This document shows, piece after piece, positions 1-9,455 of a DNA stretch of 64,000 bases. Numbering within the stretch: the first letter of the stretch is position 1; the number at the start of each line of letters is the position of its first letter. A program made the position numbers and the translations under genes. The notes under the pieces were generated by a model. It worked only from the letters and a program-made list of their open reading frames with translations. It searched no databases and was not told where the DNA came from. The DNA comes from Symbiodinium kawagutii. Its lineage: Eukaryota; Sar; Dinophyceae; Suessiales; Symbiodiniaceae. The stretch spans positions 48,743-112,742 of the forward strand of contig VSDK01013331.1 in the NCBI GenBank assembly GCA_009767595.1, read 5' to 3'.

Positions 1-43
<43 letters not shown>

Positions 44-135
44 CGGTGATGATTGATATACAATCATGATGATGATGATGATGATGATGATGATCATGAT
101 GATCATGATGATGATTGTGATGATGATGACGATAA
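1..135. repeat. GAT/ATG trinucleotide microsatellite
   Basis: An almost pure (ATG)n run covers the first 42 bases. It is followed by interrupted GAT/ATC triplets to about base 135. It carries no stable gene signal. Confidence 0.95.
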
Positions 136-984
136 TGATGAAGAAAAGTCATGTGCTGTGGATACACCATTGATCAATAGCTGAAGTAACATGAACTCAG
201 CCTACTCACTTCCACTACAGCTGCCACTAGTTTGGGTCCCTAGCCTTCTCGGTGTTTTCGCAGGTGTCCCAGTCCTCCTGCAGGGAGATTCAACCAGTTG
301 GTGATGGTCAGTGACTCAGATTGAACCAACATCACCAACCAGTCGAATATGGTTGAATCTACGGTTAGTGATGATTGACTATACTTAGTGCAAACTTGGT
401 ATTGCTGATGCTTAGCGTCGGTGATTCAACCCGTTTCAACATGATTCAACCAGTTGAGAAAGGATGGTCAAGACGATTGATTCGTTGCTGTGGGTTGTAA
501 ACCACAAGTCTACAAAAATCTACGGAACCGACAGTAATCATATCTATAGTCAACAAATCAAGATAGATCGAGAAACATTAGGAGTCAAACTGCTTGAGAA
601 CTGACAAATTGCCATACATTTTTGTGCAATCGACTCCACCGGGTGGGCCTAAACCACCCGGAGATCTTGGTTGTTCAATGATTTGGTTGGGAATTGTGCC
701 AATGGTGATTTGCTACGAAGCTGCTGTACCAGTAGATCATTTCAAGTTCCCTGCCTCAACTGCTTCTGGGAACTCCAAGTGCGGACAGGAAATGATTACT
801 TCGGGGGATGCTCACCTACACTGTGGGCCCCCGACCACTTAGAAGTTGTTTTATAACCAGCCTACCTAGGGTCACCTACTACTTATAGGGGTTAGAACCA
901 AACTTATGTCTGCTGGGGGCCCCAGCTTGTACCTTAGCTACAACTACCATGGTGTTATCCCCTGCAACTAATCTCAGCTCTCCT

Positions 985-1095
985 CAGGATCGCAATGCTT
1001 TTCCTCCAGAAGGCCATAGCGGTTGATCCGCGAAATCGTTTCCTGGCGCACGCCGCGGGAAGTTCGACTGTGCTCAATCTTCGTGGCTTCGAACC
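985..1095 (-). CDS. candidate internal exon, unknown protein
   Basis: A GC-richer island encodes a charged peptide that includes RFEATKIEHSRTSRG and INRYGLLEEKHCDPEE. A plausible acceptor (TTGACAG before GTTCGAAG) precedes it. The 3' border is uncertain: GAGAGC after CCTGAG would be a GA-type donor. Other exon-like islands on the same strand lie just upstream (1536-1636, 1839-1995, about 2361-2572), so it may be a downstream exon of that gene. A stop in the 1536-1636 island argues against simple joining. I do not recognise the protein family. Confidence 0.35.
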
Positions 1096-1137
1096 TGTCA
1101 ATGAACCAACCTGAACCGGTGCTGAAAAACCGCTGTC

Positions 1138-1230
1138 TTGACGAACCCTCAATCAACCCTTCACCAACACTTCACCAACCCTCCATCAACACTTCACCAA
1201 CCCTTCGCAAACACTTCACCAAACCTACCT
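1138..1230. repeat. TTCACCAAC-type short tandem repeat
   Basis: Irregular tandem copies of an 8-15 bp CTTCACCAAC / CATCAACA motif. They give artificial Thr/Ser/Pro-rich ORFs on the plus strand, which I do not count as genes. Confidence 0.7.
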
Positions 1231-1535
1231 TTAGCCCATGCCTTCACCGAAGCCTGGTCCACCGCTTTCTTCCAAGGCTCATTGGCGCGGCGTTTCAAGC
1301 ATTGGTCCACCCACAAATCTTCGCCCCAATGGCCTGCCAGTGGAGATGACCTGGACCTAACTGGACATAACTGGACTCGGCAAGGGAGCCCGGGGGAGGT
1401 CGGTGATAAGCCTGGTGCCCAGCAACATTGCAGAAATTGGTCGATTTTTTGAAGAAAAGTAACTTGTTAGAAAAAAAGTGATCGTCTGCAATCTGAAGAA
1501 AAATGTAGACTTTTGTACAGAATCGATGCACGATT

Positions 1536-1636
1536 CTAGGGACCCTCCAAGGCATCAGGTGGCATCAGGCGTCCCTGTGCAGCTTGGCGAAGGCAGCAGG
1601 TGACCACAACCAGCTGCAGTCCAGCGGCAGTCTCCA
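1536..1636 (-). CDS. candidate 3' exon, unknown protein
   Basis: It is bounded upstream by a good acceptor (ACCTTTGCAG before TGGAGACTGCC). The exon at 1839-1995 ends in phase 0. Read in that phase, this island gives WRLPLDCSWLWSPAAFAK and then a TGA. In the +1 phase it gives ETAAGLQLVVVTCCLRQ and ends in TAG at 1536-1538. Both frames look protein-like, so the frame is undecided. The intron to the upstream exon would be about 200 bp, a normal size. Confidence 0.4.
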
Positions 1637-1838
1637 CTGCAAAGGTCTCGGAAGTAGAAATAACCTGAGGACGACACCCGGTGGCAGCCAGGCAGAGCCA
1701 TGCTTCGCTACTCATCCCATTGTGTGGCCGTGTCTTTCAGCGTGACTTTCGTGGCATTCCAAAGGTGGCGAGTGGTGATGAGTGGCATTCACCATGTTAA
1801 CAAAGGCCAGGAGAATGGACAGGATGGTGATATCTTAC

Positions 1839-1995
1839 CCATCTGCCATACCAACAGGTGCGGCTGAACCCCAAGTAACCACACCATCCTGCAAGGAGGC
1901 TTGCCAATGATACATGCAGTACTTGATGAAAATATGAAAACCATCCAAGTGCAAGAGTCTCAAGACTCTCCATGACCCTCAAAGCTACGTCAAAG
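1839..1995 (-). CDS. candidate internal exon, hydrophobic-rich peptide
   Basis: It has a clear acceptor (CCCTGCAG before CTTTGACG) and a strong GTAAGA donor at 1833-1838. The 157-bp island is open throughout. It encodes FDVALRVMESLETLALGW followed by FSYFHQVLHVSLASLLAG and a Cys/Trp-rich end. It starts with one codon base left over and ends in phase 0. The stretch is hydrophobic and could form one membrane-spanning or buried helix. It is one of the better-bounded exons at the left end. No family is recognised. Confidence 0.55.
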
Positions 1996-2156
1996 CTGCA
2001 GGGGATGAAGGAGAATGAAGGCGAATGAACGACCAGGGTCTTCCACATCGATTCATCCTGCGGCACTGAACCGTCCAATGGGACATCCCAGCCTGGAAGT
2101 TCGCCATAGTGAAGTCAGTAGCCATTGGGCTATCGCAAACTTTAGTCTGATACCAA

Positions 2157-2280
2157 CTCTGGTTGGTGGTTGAAGCACCCCTTTGAAAAATATCAGTCGA
2201 CCAACCGTTTGTTAATAACTAAAAGGGAAATAAAAAATGTTTCAAACCACCAACCAGAACTTTTTTGGGCTAAGTTGCTG
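2157..2280 (+). repeat. interspersed repeat, family C
   Basis: A copy of an element that begins near CTGGTTGGTGGTTGAA.CACCCCTTTGAAAAA. It continues with AACCA.TTGTTAATAA, an AGGGAAA.TAAAAAATGT stretch and CAAACCACCAACCAG. The two ends are inverted repeats of each other (CTGGTTGGTGGTTT / AAACCACCAACCAG). Other copies in this window start near 11436, 19312, 38395 and 53986. Confidence 0.8.
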
Positions 2281-2360
2281 AGTTTGGTCGCAACCACAAT
2301 CATGAACCACAACCATTGCAGTGAGGATTCTTGGTCGGTTGCTTTCAGGGCCGCTTTTCA

Positions 2361-2572
2361 ATTCCTGGCTGGCGAGCAGCAGTCTTTGAAGTGGCCTTGC
2401 AAAGCCGAAACGGCGTTCTGCGAGAAGACTTCCAGTGGCCCATGCATTCCAAACTTGCAGTTGTTGAAGTAAACCTCGCCGAGGAAGCGGTCGGAAAAAA
2501 CTCTCCAAATCTTTCCAACCAACACAGGTGTAGGTTTTCCTGCGTCCACAGCAACCTCTTCTGGGAAACTGA
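2361..2572 (-). CDS. candidate exon, unknown protein
   Basis: Open from a CCCTCAG acceptor-like site to a TGA at 2358-2360. The peptide reads EEVAVDAGKPTPVLVGKIW, then RVFSDRFLGEVYFNNCKF and GMHGPLEVFSQNAV, which has balanced, protein-like composition. A longer ORF lies in another minus frame (2242-2685, 147 aa), but its Arg/Leu-rich composition looks like a shadow. It lies upstream of the minus exons at 1839-1995 and 1536-1636 and may be part of the same gene. I could not find a donor of the phase needed to join them. Confidence 0.45.
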
Positions 2573-3194
2573 GGGGCTAGCCCGAGGAATTTGCAAATCC
2601 TGAATGAAGCCATATCAACTGAGCAAGGGGCAGATACCGGCTCCCCTTCCAGAAGTGCTATGAATGTCTCAAGTTGCAACCCCAACTGTGCTCAACTCCC
2701 CTCCTGGTGCTCTTGAGCTGAGGTCCGTTACTTTCACAGATTCGCCCTCGATGCTGCCAGATGCTGCACGATATGCATCAAAATGTGGTAAAATGTGGTA
2801 AATGAGGTATGTTCATGCTCGCAATGAGCAGTTTGAAGTGGCCATGTCCCTCAACGGGGGTCTCATGTCTTGATTTTGGTAGCGACACATGCAGACAGCA
2901 TCTTTCAGATGCAATTCTCTTGCTTATGCGCTTAAGATTCCGCAGATTTGACACCCACCCTGAAACCTAAACCAATTTCCATGGTCGCTGAATGCCTCCC
3001 CTGTGTCATTCCCTACAATTGTGGTGCTCAGTTCACCGCGCTGAACCATCCCAGGAGAAACCCCGGGTACAGCTCTGACAGAGCTCGATTGTGGGAGCAA
3101 GTCGCCTTCCATTGATGATGGATTAGTAATGATCCATCACCCAACAAAAATTACAGAGCGGTACCCTCCCTCAGAGCCTGGAAACTTTGCTTCA

Positions 3195-3292
3195 GTAGGG
3201 TAACTATCATCTATGATTATCTATGGTAGATATTACTGAGGTGGCTTATAAACCAACTTATAACCAGGGGGTTACCACTCTGTAGGCCAACA
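3195..3292 (+). repeat. interspersed repeat, family D
   Basis: Contains GGGTAACTATCATC, TATGGTAGATAT and GTGGCTTAT followed by AACTTATAACCAGGGGG and a CC.TGTAGG end. Related copies occur near 13850, 22690, 26025 and 28045. Confidence 0.7.
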
Positions 3293-3332
3293 TCGACGCA
3301 AAGCAGTGATTCAGCAGTCCCTTGATTTTCAC

Positions 3333-3436
3333 CTTCGACAAGGGACACCCTTTCCGTCGCTACTGGAAGCCCTGTACTCATACTCGCGAAGAAGAGGCGG
3401 CAACCGCGGATACACGAAGACTGTATCCGCATCAGC
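3333..3436 (-). CDS. candidate internal exon, unknown protein
   Basis: Flanked by a CTCGTCAG acceptor and a GTGAAA donor. It encodes LMRIQSSCIRGCRLFFASM followed by STGLPVATERVSLVE. A family D repeat fills the presumed downstream intron. Composition is protein-like and the strand agrees with the exons at 1.5-2.6 kb. No domain is recognised. Confidence 0.4.
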
Positions 3437-3550
3437 CTGACGAGAAAATCAGCTGTCCGACACACAGACTTTCCATTGAAAGATTGTCATGATATGAAAC
3501 CAATTATGTCAAGGGGGATCATCCATGACACATCATATGTTCATGTATCA

Positions 3551-3784
3551 TATGGCTATGGGTCAGAACCGTGTACCTGTACCCCTGGTTCCCCTATCAT
3601 CAACCACTGTTTTCCCTATGATATTGTTGGTTATGGTCCCCCATCATTGGTTGGTCAATATTGACCCATAGCCATATATAGCTGGATATAGCTGGTATAT
3701 CCCCTTCTATTGTTGATTGTTATCTCCTATTGTTAACCATTAACCATTGGTTGGTTGGTTAACTGCTTGACCCAGCTCGCCATA
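3551..3784 (+). repeat. interspersed inverted-repeat element, family A (tandem A units)
   Basis: Starts with ATGGCTATGGGTCA, passes through CCCCTGGTTCCCCTATCAT and GTTTTCCCTATGAT, and reaches AATATTGACCCATAGCCAT, the inverted terminus. A second A-type segment (TATAGCTGGTATATCCCCT, TTAACCATTAACCA) then runs to the characteristic TTGACCCAGCTCGCCAT end. No transposase is encoded, so it is MITE-like or introner-like. Confidence 0.85.
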
Positions 3785-3835
3785 TCCATTGTCACTTGTG
3801 ACGCCAAACGCCCGCCCGCCCGCCCGGTCACTTGC

Positions 3836-3898
3836 GCCTTCACAAGCCAGTTGTAGTTCATGTAGTCCTGGCACCAACGGTGCATGTTGGCTACCATC
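3836..3898 (-). CDS. candidate internal exon (63 bp), GC splice donor
   Basis: A CCCCCACCAG acceptor precedes GATGGTAGCC, and the exon ends at a GCAAGT donor. The reading is MVANMHRWCQDYMNYNWLV followed by KA. The composition (many Met, Tyr, Trp, Asn) is strongly protein-like. A family A element ends about 50 bp into the downstream intron. Dinoflagellate introns commonly use GC donors, so the border is credible. Function unknown. Confidence 0.5.
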
Positions 3899-3984
3899 CT
3901 GGTGGGGGTTCTTAACGGTTTTATGTAAGGAGTTGTAGTGCTTCATCAAAGGGAAGAATCACCAACAAGAAGGCTTAAACAACA

Positions 3985-4075
3985 ACTATAGGGGGGTTCT
4001 TGAAAATTTTGATGCCCAAAAACTGCTGGGTGCTACTACTGACTGATATTGGATGACTTGGGAAACCACCACATT
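3985..4075 (+). repeat. interspersed inverted-repeat element, family B (degenerate)
   Basis: A GGTTCTTGAAAATTTTGATG.CC beginning and GGATGACTTGGGAAACCACCA end match the B-family termini (GGTGGTTTCTCAA / TTGAGAAACCACC). The interior is short and AT-rich. Confidence 0.6.
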
Positions 4076-4177
4076 GTGGTTCCATTGATTACCCCACTGA
4101 TACCCAACCTAAGACAGCGAAGACGCCGCGAGCGTCTGTGCAGAGGTACCTATGGCTTCCATGTCGTTCTAAATATA

Positions 4178-4270
4178 TACCTTGACTCTCAATTACCCTA
4201 GTTTTTGGGATCAATACCTATTATTCTGGGACTTTCACCCACTTTTGTGGGGTAATTGAGAGTCAAGGTA
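4178..4270. repeat. snap-back element: perfect 21-bp inverted repeat
   Basis: Bases 4178-4198 (TACCTTGACTCTC..) and 4250-4270 are exact reverse complements over 21 bp and enclose a 51-bp loop. It could form a hairpin in DNA or RNA. It does not match families A-D. Confidence 0.85.
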
Positions 4271-4547
4271 CTACCATGAGCCCAAAAAACCATCATTTTA
4301 CAGGTTATAACCCATATTTTGGAAGGTAAAACCTACCTTTTTTAGGGGATTTGGTTGCTGATCGTATATAAATATCTGTTTTCCCTTCGCTCATTTTCAA
4401 GCGTCCATCATGTCAAGCTATTGCAGATAAGCAGATATTCGTTTGGCATGCAAATAAACACCTGTGGAACACAAACTGTGAGTGTGTTGATACACCTATA
4501 CATATATGCTATATCAATAAATATCAAAAACATTTCAAAAAAAAACT

Positions 4548-4640
4548 ATCTGGTGGTTTCTTAAACTTGGAAACCCCAAAAAAGGTTGCCTTGTTGATAT
4601 AAATGGTAGTGGATGATTTGGGGGTACCCCAAACCCGAAT
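4548..4640 (+). repeat. interspersed element, family B (partial)
   Basis: TGGTGGTTTCTTAAACTTGG then GGAAACCCC and GGATGATTTGGGGGTACCCC match the left part of family B. The right terminus is missing or decayed. Confidence 0.6.
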
Positions 4641-4684
4641 CTGTGATGTTCCAAGAATCTTCCTTTCTCGTCACCTTGATTCAT

Positions 4685-4975
4685 GTGGTTGGTCAAAACC
4701 CTTAGTCCCATCATTAACCAGCCCGTTTTCCCTATGAAACGGTTGGTTATTATCCCCCATGATTCATTGGTTGGTTAAGTGCTTGACCCAGCTCGCCATG
4801 GCGAGCTCTCCCCGATGCGGTTCGTCCTTTCGCGTAATTATAACATTGTTAACCACTATTGTTGGTTAACAACTATTGTTGCTTATTATACCCTACTAGC
4901 TGGTATATCCCCTACTATTGTTAGTAACCAACTAGTCAACCACTGTTGTTGGTTCATGCTCTCCCCGAGCACATC
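4685..4975 (+). repeat. interspersed element, family A (two adjoining units)
   Basis: TGGTTGGTCAAAACCC, GTTTTCCCTATGAA and ATTGGTTGGTTAAGTGC run to TTGACCCAGCTCGCCAT. A second A-like stretch with TAACCACTATTGTTGG, CTGGTATATCCCCTACTATTG and GTCAACCACTG follows. The two share the tail motif CTCTCCCCGA. Confidence 0.75.
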
Positions 4976-5026
4976 GCGGCGCTTCTTCGTCGTCCTTTCG
5001 CGTAAAGACTTCCTTCCAAAAAGCAG

Positions 5027-5130
5027 CGAAGATGCGAAGATTCAACGCGGTCTTGAACCTGGGTCCGGTGAACGGAAGTCGTGGGTCCGCGGTGCTGGGA
5101 GAGCCGGGCGAGCCGGGCCAGCGGCTGCTG
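5027..5130 (+). CDS. candidate exon, Gly/Pro-rich
   Basis: A GC-rich island follows an AAAAAGCAG acceptor-like site and ends at CTGCTG before GTTGAT. One frame gives MRRFNAVLNLGPVNGSRGS then AVLGEPGEPGQRLLV. Another gives DAKIQRGLEPGSGERKSW. The contrast with the AT-rich surroundings supports an exon, but the frame is not settled and no family is recognised. Confidence 0.3.
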
Positions 5131-5849
5131 GTTGATACAGCTGGTGATGGCTGGTTTTGGTGGTTGTTAAATGGCTATAATGCTGGTAAACTGGTGGTTA
5201 TAAGGGTGGTTGGTGGGTGTAAATGTTTGATACATGTGTCTGATAGTGGCCAGTGATTGGGAAGAATGGATAGTAAATGTTGAGAAATAACTTGCCCGAC
5301 AACAACAGCAAGGCAGCAATGACACCATGGGATTCTACCAGGGATCGGGGCAGTTCCAAGTCGTGTCTTTGAGGATTGGTTCAGGGCAAATTTGTCACGG
5401 CCGCTCGTTCGAATAAATCTGCTTACTGTTTAGTATCATTGTAAGTATATTTTTCCGATTAGAAGTAGTCTTATAATTTATAGTTATATCTATTGTTTCG
5501 GTAACTCTAATTGCAATAGATAAATCAATGAAAACAATAGATGTAATAACAGCAGATACATATATATATATATTGTATATTACGTATAGGGAACAACAAT
5601 AGATATATATGATTATATGATGTTGTTCCCTCTCCAACTTTTTCCCCAACGAAAAAGCTATTTGTTTGAGCGAGAAGGCCTATGCCATCTATGCCATGAC
5701 AGGCAGAACCCTGGCACATGGCTGGCCTTGGAACACTCGAAGCGCATCAGTGTCAGCAGAACTCAAAACGACCATCCGTTGCCGTTGATGTTACCCCACA
5801 GATCAGTAGCTTTTGCTTGGATAGTTTTATTGGATTTAATTGGGATGAT

Positions 5850-5958
5850 TTGGCTGTGGGTCAAAACCCCGTACCCCAAGTTCCCCTATCATTAACCATT
5901 TTGGTTGGTTATTATTCCCTATTATTGGTTGGTTAATATTGACCCACAACCATTTGAC
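5850..5958 (+). repeat. interspersed inverted-repeat element, family A
   Basis: A complete short copy: TGGCTGTGGGTCAAAACCCC at the left end, TTCCCCTATCATTAACCAT inside, and TTAATATTGACCCACAACCA at the right. Confidence 0.85.
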
Positions 5959-6052
5959 CCCATAGATCACTAGCTTTTGATAGCTTCACTGGGATGATAT
6001 AGATCTCCCAGGGACCCCCGAGATCCCATCACTGCTACGCCCCGCTCTGCAG

Positions 6053-6170
6053 ATCCAGCCACTCGCCGCCCACTTCGCACATTTGACTCGTGCGGACCTT
6101 CTTGGTCTTCAATCCCTCCGCCAGGACCAACTCCTCTCACCATGCCGCGAAAACGCCGCAGCCCTACGTA
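6053..6170 (+). CDS. candidate exon, helix-prone peptide
   Basis: A GCTCTGCAG acceptor precedes an open stretch encoding IQPLAAHFAHLTRADLLG, LQSLRQDQLLSPCREN and AAALRSP. The heptad-like spacing of Leu/Ala suggests an amphipathic helix. The 3' border is uncertain (GTAGCC or GTTGAT could be donors near 6160-6180). A minus-strand ORF over the same bases is Gly/Arg-rich and looks like a shadow. Confidence 0.4.
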
Positions 6171-6499
6171 GCCCGTTCCTACCGTTGATCTGTTTTTCAC
6201 GACTGTGCGACTGTGTGATGTATACAGTATACTCTATAACATGCATCGGAATGCACTAACATGCATCTGAATATTCATGCATATTAATTGATACATGTCC
6301 ACTTCATGTCCACAATACTTGTAGCTGCATATCCATGTAAGTCCGTACAATGTGCTTAGGGCAGTGCACACGGATGCAAGGAGGCTTAATTGACTGCTAG
6401 ATACTGAGACTAATCATGGAGACCCAAAAATTGCTTTAGCCCAGTGGTAGCCTCACGTCCAAGCAACCTGCAGATCAGTTCAAGCGAGTCTAAGGGAGG

Positions 6500-6695
6500 T
6501 CAGTACCCCACTACTTGGATACCAAGCTCCTGGCAGGTTGCTCCGTCCTGGTTGCTGAAGACATCGTAGCCAGGACAGGCGAAGACACCCTTCCTCTGGT
6601 TGAACTGAAGTGTCAACAATGAGGCCTCGTAGGTGTAGGCTCGCATCCTTAGGCCAATCAAATACGGTGGCTGAGGGCACCAGGCTGCATGTACC
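6500..6695 (-). CDS. candidate exon with FACPGYDVFSNQ motif
   Basis: Open after an acceptor-like ATGCAG or CCTCAG. It encodes RMRAYTYEASLLTLQF, then NQRKGVFACPGYDVFSNQ, DGATCQELGIQVVGY and a stop. From memory, and not checked here, a G(I/V)FAC-x-x-Y-x-V-x-SN segment recurs in a large family of dinoflagellate predicted proteins of unknown function. The match to that pattern is the reason for the call. GTATCC or GTAGTG near the 3' side could be the true donor, so the stop may lie in an intron. Confidence 0.45.
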
Positions 6696-6825
6696 ATTGA
6701 TGATTTCAGGGCCAAGTGAGCTGTGTGAATCGGCGAATCGCCTGGAAAGCTGGTTGATCCTTGCGACGTATCAGGGTGGTCGCCTTATGGTCTTGATGTC
6801 AGTCCAAGGTCCTTCACAATCATCA

Positions 6826-6955
6826 ACCCATGGATGATCATCAATAACCCATAGATGATCATCTATAACCAATAGATTCTCATCAATAACCCATAGATGA
6901 TCATCAATAATCAATAGATTCTCATCATTCACCAATAGCTCATCAATAGCCATCA
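6826..6955. repeat. ATCATCAATAACCCATAGATG-type minisatellite
   Basis: Five or six imperfect copies of a 24-27 bp unit built from ATGATCATCA, ATAACC and AATAGAT(G/T)CTC. On the minus strand it translates as LWVIDDHLWVIDENLLVIDD, which is repeat-derived and not a gene. Confidence 0.85.
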
Positions 6956-7179
6956 ACTTCAACCCAGGTTAAACCCACCCAAGCCAGGACCCCGGTGAAC
7001 GAGTGGCAGAATCACACAGTAGGCTGATCCCGCTTCAGCTTGTTGCGGTGCTGGTGCATCGGGCATCGTGAAGAGCTCAACCTGACGGAACTGACGTCAG
7101 CTGAAGAAAATCCACCAGCTGTCCTCCTGGTTGGTGGGTGAACCGCCCCGTCATGAAAAATATGCGCCAGTCAACCAAC

Positions 7180-7203
7180 GCTCCGGACCCCTCTGGACGA
7201 GCG
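7180..7203. repeat. 24-bp inverted repeat, left arm
   Basis: The sequence starting GCTCCGGACCCCTCTGG is the exact reverse complement of 8122-8145. The two arms bracket the 145-bp minisatellite. Confidence 0.9.
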
Positions 7204-7329
7204 CCCGCCTTGAATTTTTTCCTAGTGCCACAGCCATGCGTTGTCGTCCTCAATTTTGAGGAAACTCCGTGGGTTCGCTCCCATCTGTCCAAGTCTGGCC
7301 TCCCTGTACATTCGCAAGGCGCGCAGCAC

Positions 7330-8045
7330 TTGCTGTGACCGGCGCAAGAACCTCCAGAACGTCAGACCTCATGCATGAACACCGAAGTCTGAACGTGACC
7401 ATGATGCGTGACAACGAATGTGAACATGCCCCACCCAACCCCATCCCCCAGACCCTAACCCACAACGAAACAAGATGCTGTGACGGGTGCAAGAACCTCC
7501 AGAACGTCAGACCTCATGCATGAACACCGAAATCTGAACGTGACCATGATGCGTGACAACGAACGTCAACATGCCCCACCCAACCCCATCCCCCAGACCC
7601 TAACCCACAACGAAACAAGATGCTGTGACGGGTGCAAGAACCTCCAGAACGTCAGACCTCATGCATGAACACCGAAATCTGAACGTGACCATGATGCGTG
7701 ACAACGAACGTCAACATGCCCCACCCAACCCCATCCCCAGACCCTAACTCCTCAACGAAGCAAGATGCTGTGACGGGTGCGAGAACCTTCAGAACGTCAG
7801 ACCTCATGCATGAACACCGAAGTCTGAATGGACCATGATGCGTGACAACGAACGTCAACATGCCCCACCCAACCCCATCCCCCAGACCCGAACCCACAAC
7901 GAAACAAGATGCTGTGACGGGTGCAAGGCCCTCCAGAACGTCAGACCTCATGCATGAACACCGAAGTCTGAGCTTGACCATGATGCGTGACAACGAACGT
8001 CAACACGCCCCACCCAACCCCATCCCCCAGACCCAAACATGCGAA
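7330..8045 (+). repeat. 145-bp minisatellite, about 5 copies
   Basis: The marker GAACCTCCAGAACGTCAGAC recurs at 7348, 7493, 7638 and 7783, spaced exactly 145 bp, and in altered form near 7927. Each unit also has CCTCATGCATGAACACCGAA, GACCATGATGCGTGACAACG and CCCACCCAACCCCATCCCC. Copies 2 and 3 are nearly identical; outer copies diverge. ORFs across it are repeat artefacts. Confidence 0.95.
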
Positions 8046-8121
8046 GTCTACGAAACCCTGCGGGCAGTGTGGTAAAATGCACATAAACGCGCTGTTACAA
8101 GCAGAATTACACATGCAAAAA

Positions 8122-8145
8122 CGCTCGTCCAGAGGGGTCCGGAGC
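8122..8145. repeat. 24-bp inverted repeat, right arm
   Basis: Exact inverse of 7180-7203. It lies between the end of the 145-bp array and the start of the AACC/AAGC microsatellite. Confidence 0.9.
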
Positions 8146-8146
8146 C

Positions 8147-8303
8147 ACCAACCAACCAACCAACCAAGCAAGCAACCAACCAACCAACCAACCAAGCAAC
8201 CAACCAACCAAGCAACCAACCAACCAAGCAACCAACCAAGCAAGCAACCAAGCAACCAAGCAAGCAACCAACCAAGCAACCAACCAACCAACCAACCAAC
8301 CAG
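8147..8303. repeat. AACC/AAGC tetranucleotide microsatellite
   Basis: About 39 tandem tetramers, CCAA alternating with GCAA in an irregular order. It is not a known telomere repeat. Confidence 0.95.
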
Positions 8304-8540
8304 GAGCCTGATTTAATTCTTGAAACTTCCAGGATCTGCTTCAAACCAATTTGATCTTGGAGGCTTTATTCACCCATCTTCCACCCATCTCCCATCTATC
8401 ATCCATCTCAAATTGATCATTCATCATTCAATGCATTTCACGGCACCTGTCAAGGCTGATGACACCTAAAATCACCTATAGAAGTAACCCCGTATCCAAC
8501 AACTGTAAATTGCTTGAACTTAGCAGTGCTATCGCGCTAC

Positions 8541-8630
8541 CGGTTATTCGGTCTTTGAACATGTTTGAACCATGCCCCAGGTCGGTCTTGACCACCGCTC
8601 TCACGTTATCGATCTGGCCATCCGCACGTG
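8541..8630 (-). CDS. candidate internal exon, unknown protein
   Basis: An AAAAG acceptor and GTAGCG donor bound a 90-bp open block encoding RADGQIDNVRAVVKTDLGHG then SNMFKDRIT. Composition is typical of a globular protein. Neighbouring minus-strand material at 9008-9103 may belong to the same gene. Not recognised. Confidence 0.45.
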
Positions 8631-9007
8631 CTTTTATTCAGCGTGGCCCTCTAAAGTTGATGGGTGGATTGCACCCTGCAGCACCGCTAGGCCCAAAGAA
8701 TCACAGCTTCGAAGCATGCGACGCCCTTGTCAGTCCACCATTGGATGATTTTTGATTCATAGCTCTGAAGCTTGGCGTCATCTCCCACTCAGGCTGTGGT
8801 CCAAATCCACCAGCTTTCCTCCCAGTTGGTGGGTGAAGCGCCCCATGAAAAATCTGCGCAAGGCACCAAGCCATCTCCCTGAGCCCCACCAGCGCCTCAC
8901 TCCTAGGCCACAGAGCATGTTCCACTGGGGCACGGCAAGCACAGGGCAGACCTGGCGACGTGAACCCAGCAGCGCCAGCATAGCTGGGGAAGAACTCACC
9001 AAATCAC

Positions 9008-9103
9008 CAGCCAGGGCCGCGCCTGACACAACACCAGTTTTCTCCAGTACTTTGGGAGAGTTGCCCTCCGCAATGGTCTTCATGAAACACACATCGGTCA
9101 GCC
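9008..9103 (-). CDS. candidate exon, paralogue of the 13427-13522 exon
   Basis: It encodes LTDVCFMKTIAEGNSPKVL then EKTGVVSGAALAG and meets a GTGATT (or 30 bp later GTGAGT) donor. The exon at 13427-13522 encodes LTDVCFLKTLSGPAQFKG then NPGVVSALACC. The two share the same length, strand and splice phase. At the position of the CCAG acceptor in the other copy, this copy reads CCTG, so the acceptor may be lost here or another AG may be used. It could be a decayed duplicate. Confidence 0.45.
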
Positions 9104-9236
9104 CAGGAGTATTCCTCAGCGAAGAGTGGTGAAAGTGGACGCGAAAGATGCTTGATATTGCTTGATATTCCAATTGTAACCACACACACGTGTATGTCGA
9201 CGTCCATAGAAAATGTGCGTGGTTTCATCGTGACAG

Positions 9237-9317
9237 AATGGTGAACCTCGATTTACCAGGCTTGGCAACGGAGCTAGGTTATGTAGTCGCTATCAATTCA
9301 CTGTCAAGACCACTTCA
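9237..9317 (+). CDS. candidate internal exon (27 codons)
   Basis: A TGACAG acceptor and a consensus GTAAGT donor enclose exactly 27 codons in phase 0: NGEPRFTRLGNGARLCSRYQ then FTVKTTS. An in-frame TGA just upstream of the acceptor agrees with an intron there. It probably splices to the block at 9456. Not recognised. Confidence 0.5.
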
Positions 9318-9455
9318 GTAAGTTGCGCAAGTCATATACTCTACCTGATCACTGTCCTACTCGAAAATGGTTCCTATCCAAGGAAACTGCACAGCGAGGT
9401 AGCATAGATAGCTAGGTCTTGCTGGCTTTCAATGAGTCTACGTCAAAAAATCAAG

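Noticed and set aside
1138-1452. Plus ORF with Thr/Ser/Pro/His-rich sequence
   Set aside because: It is translated from the TTCACCAAC tandem repeat.
2242-2685. 147-codon minus ORF, the longest non-repeat frame
   Set aside because: Arg/Leu-rich composition typical of an antisense or shifted frame. A neighbouring minus frame has a better protein-like peptide.
7269-8075. Series of plus and minus ORFs with HEHRSLNVTMMRDNE-type text
   Set aside because: They all come from the 145-bp minisatellite; frame changes between copies show no coding constraint.
8147-8303. AACC-type run as an interstitial telomere
   Set aside because: The unit is a tetranucleotide, not the TTTAGGG-type repeat expected for algae and dinoflagellates.
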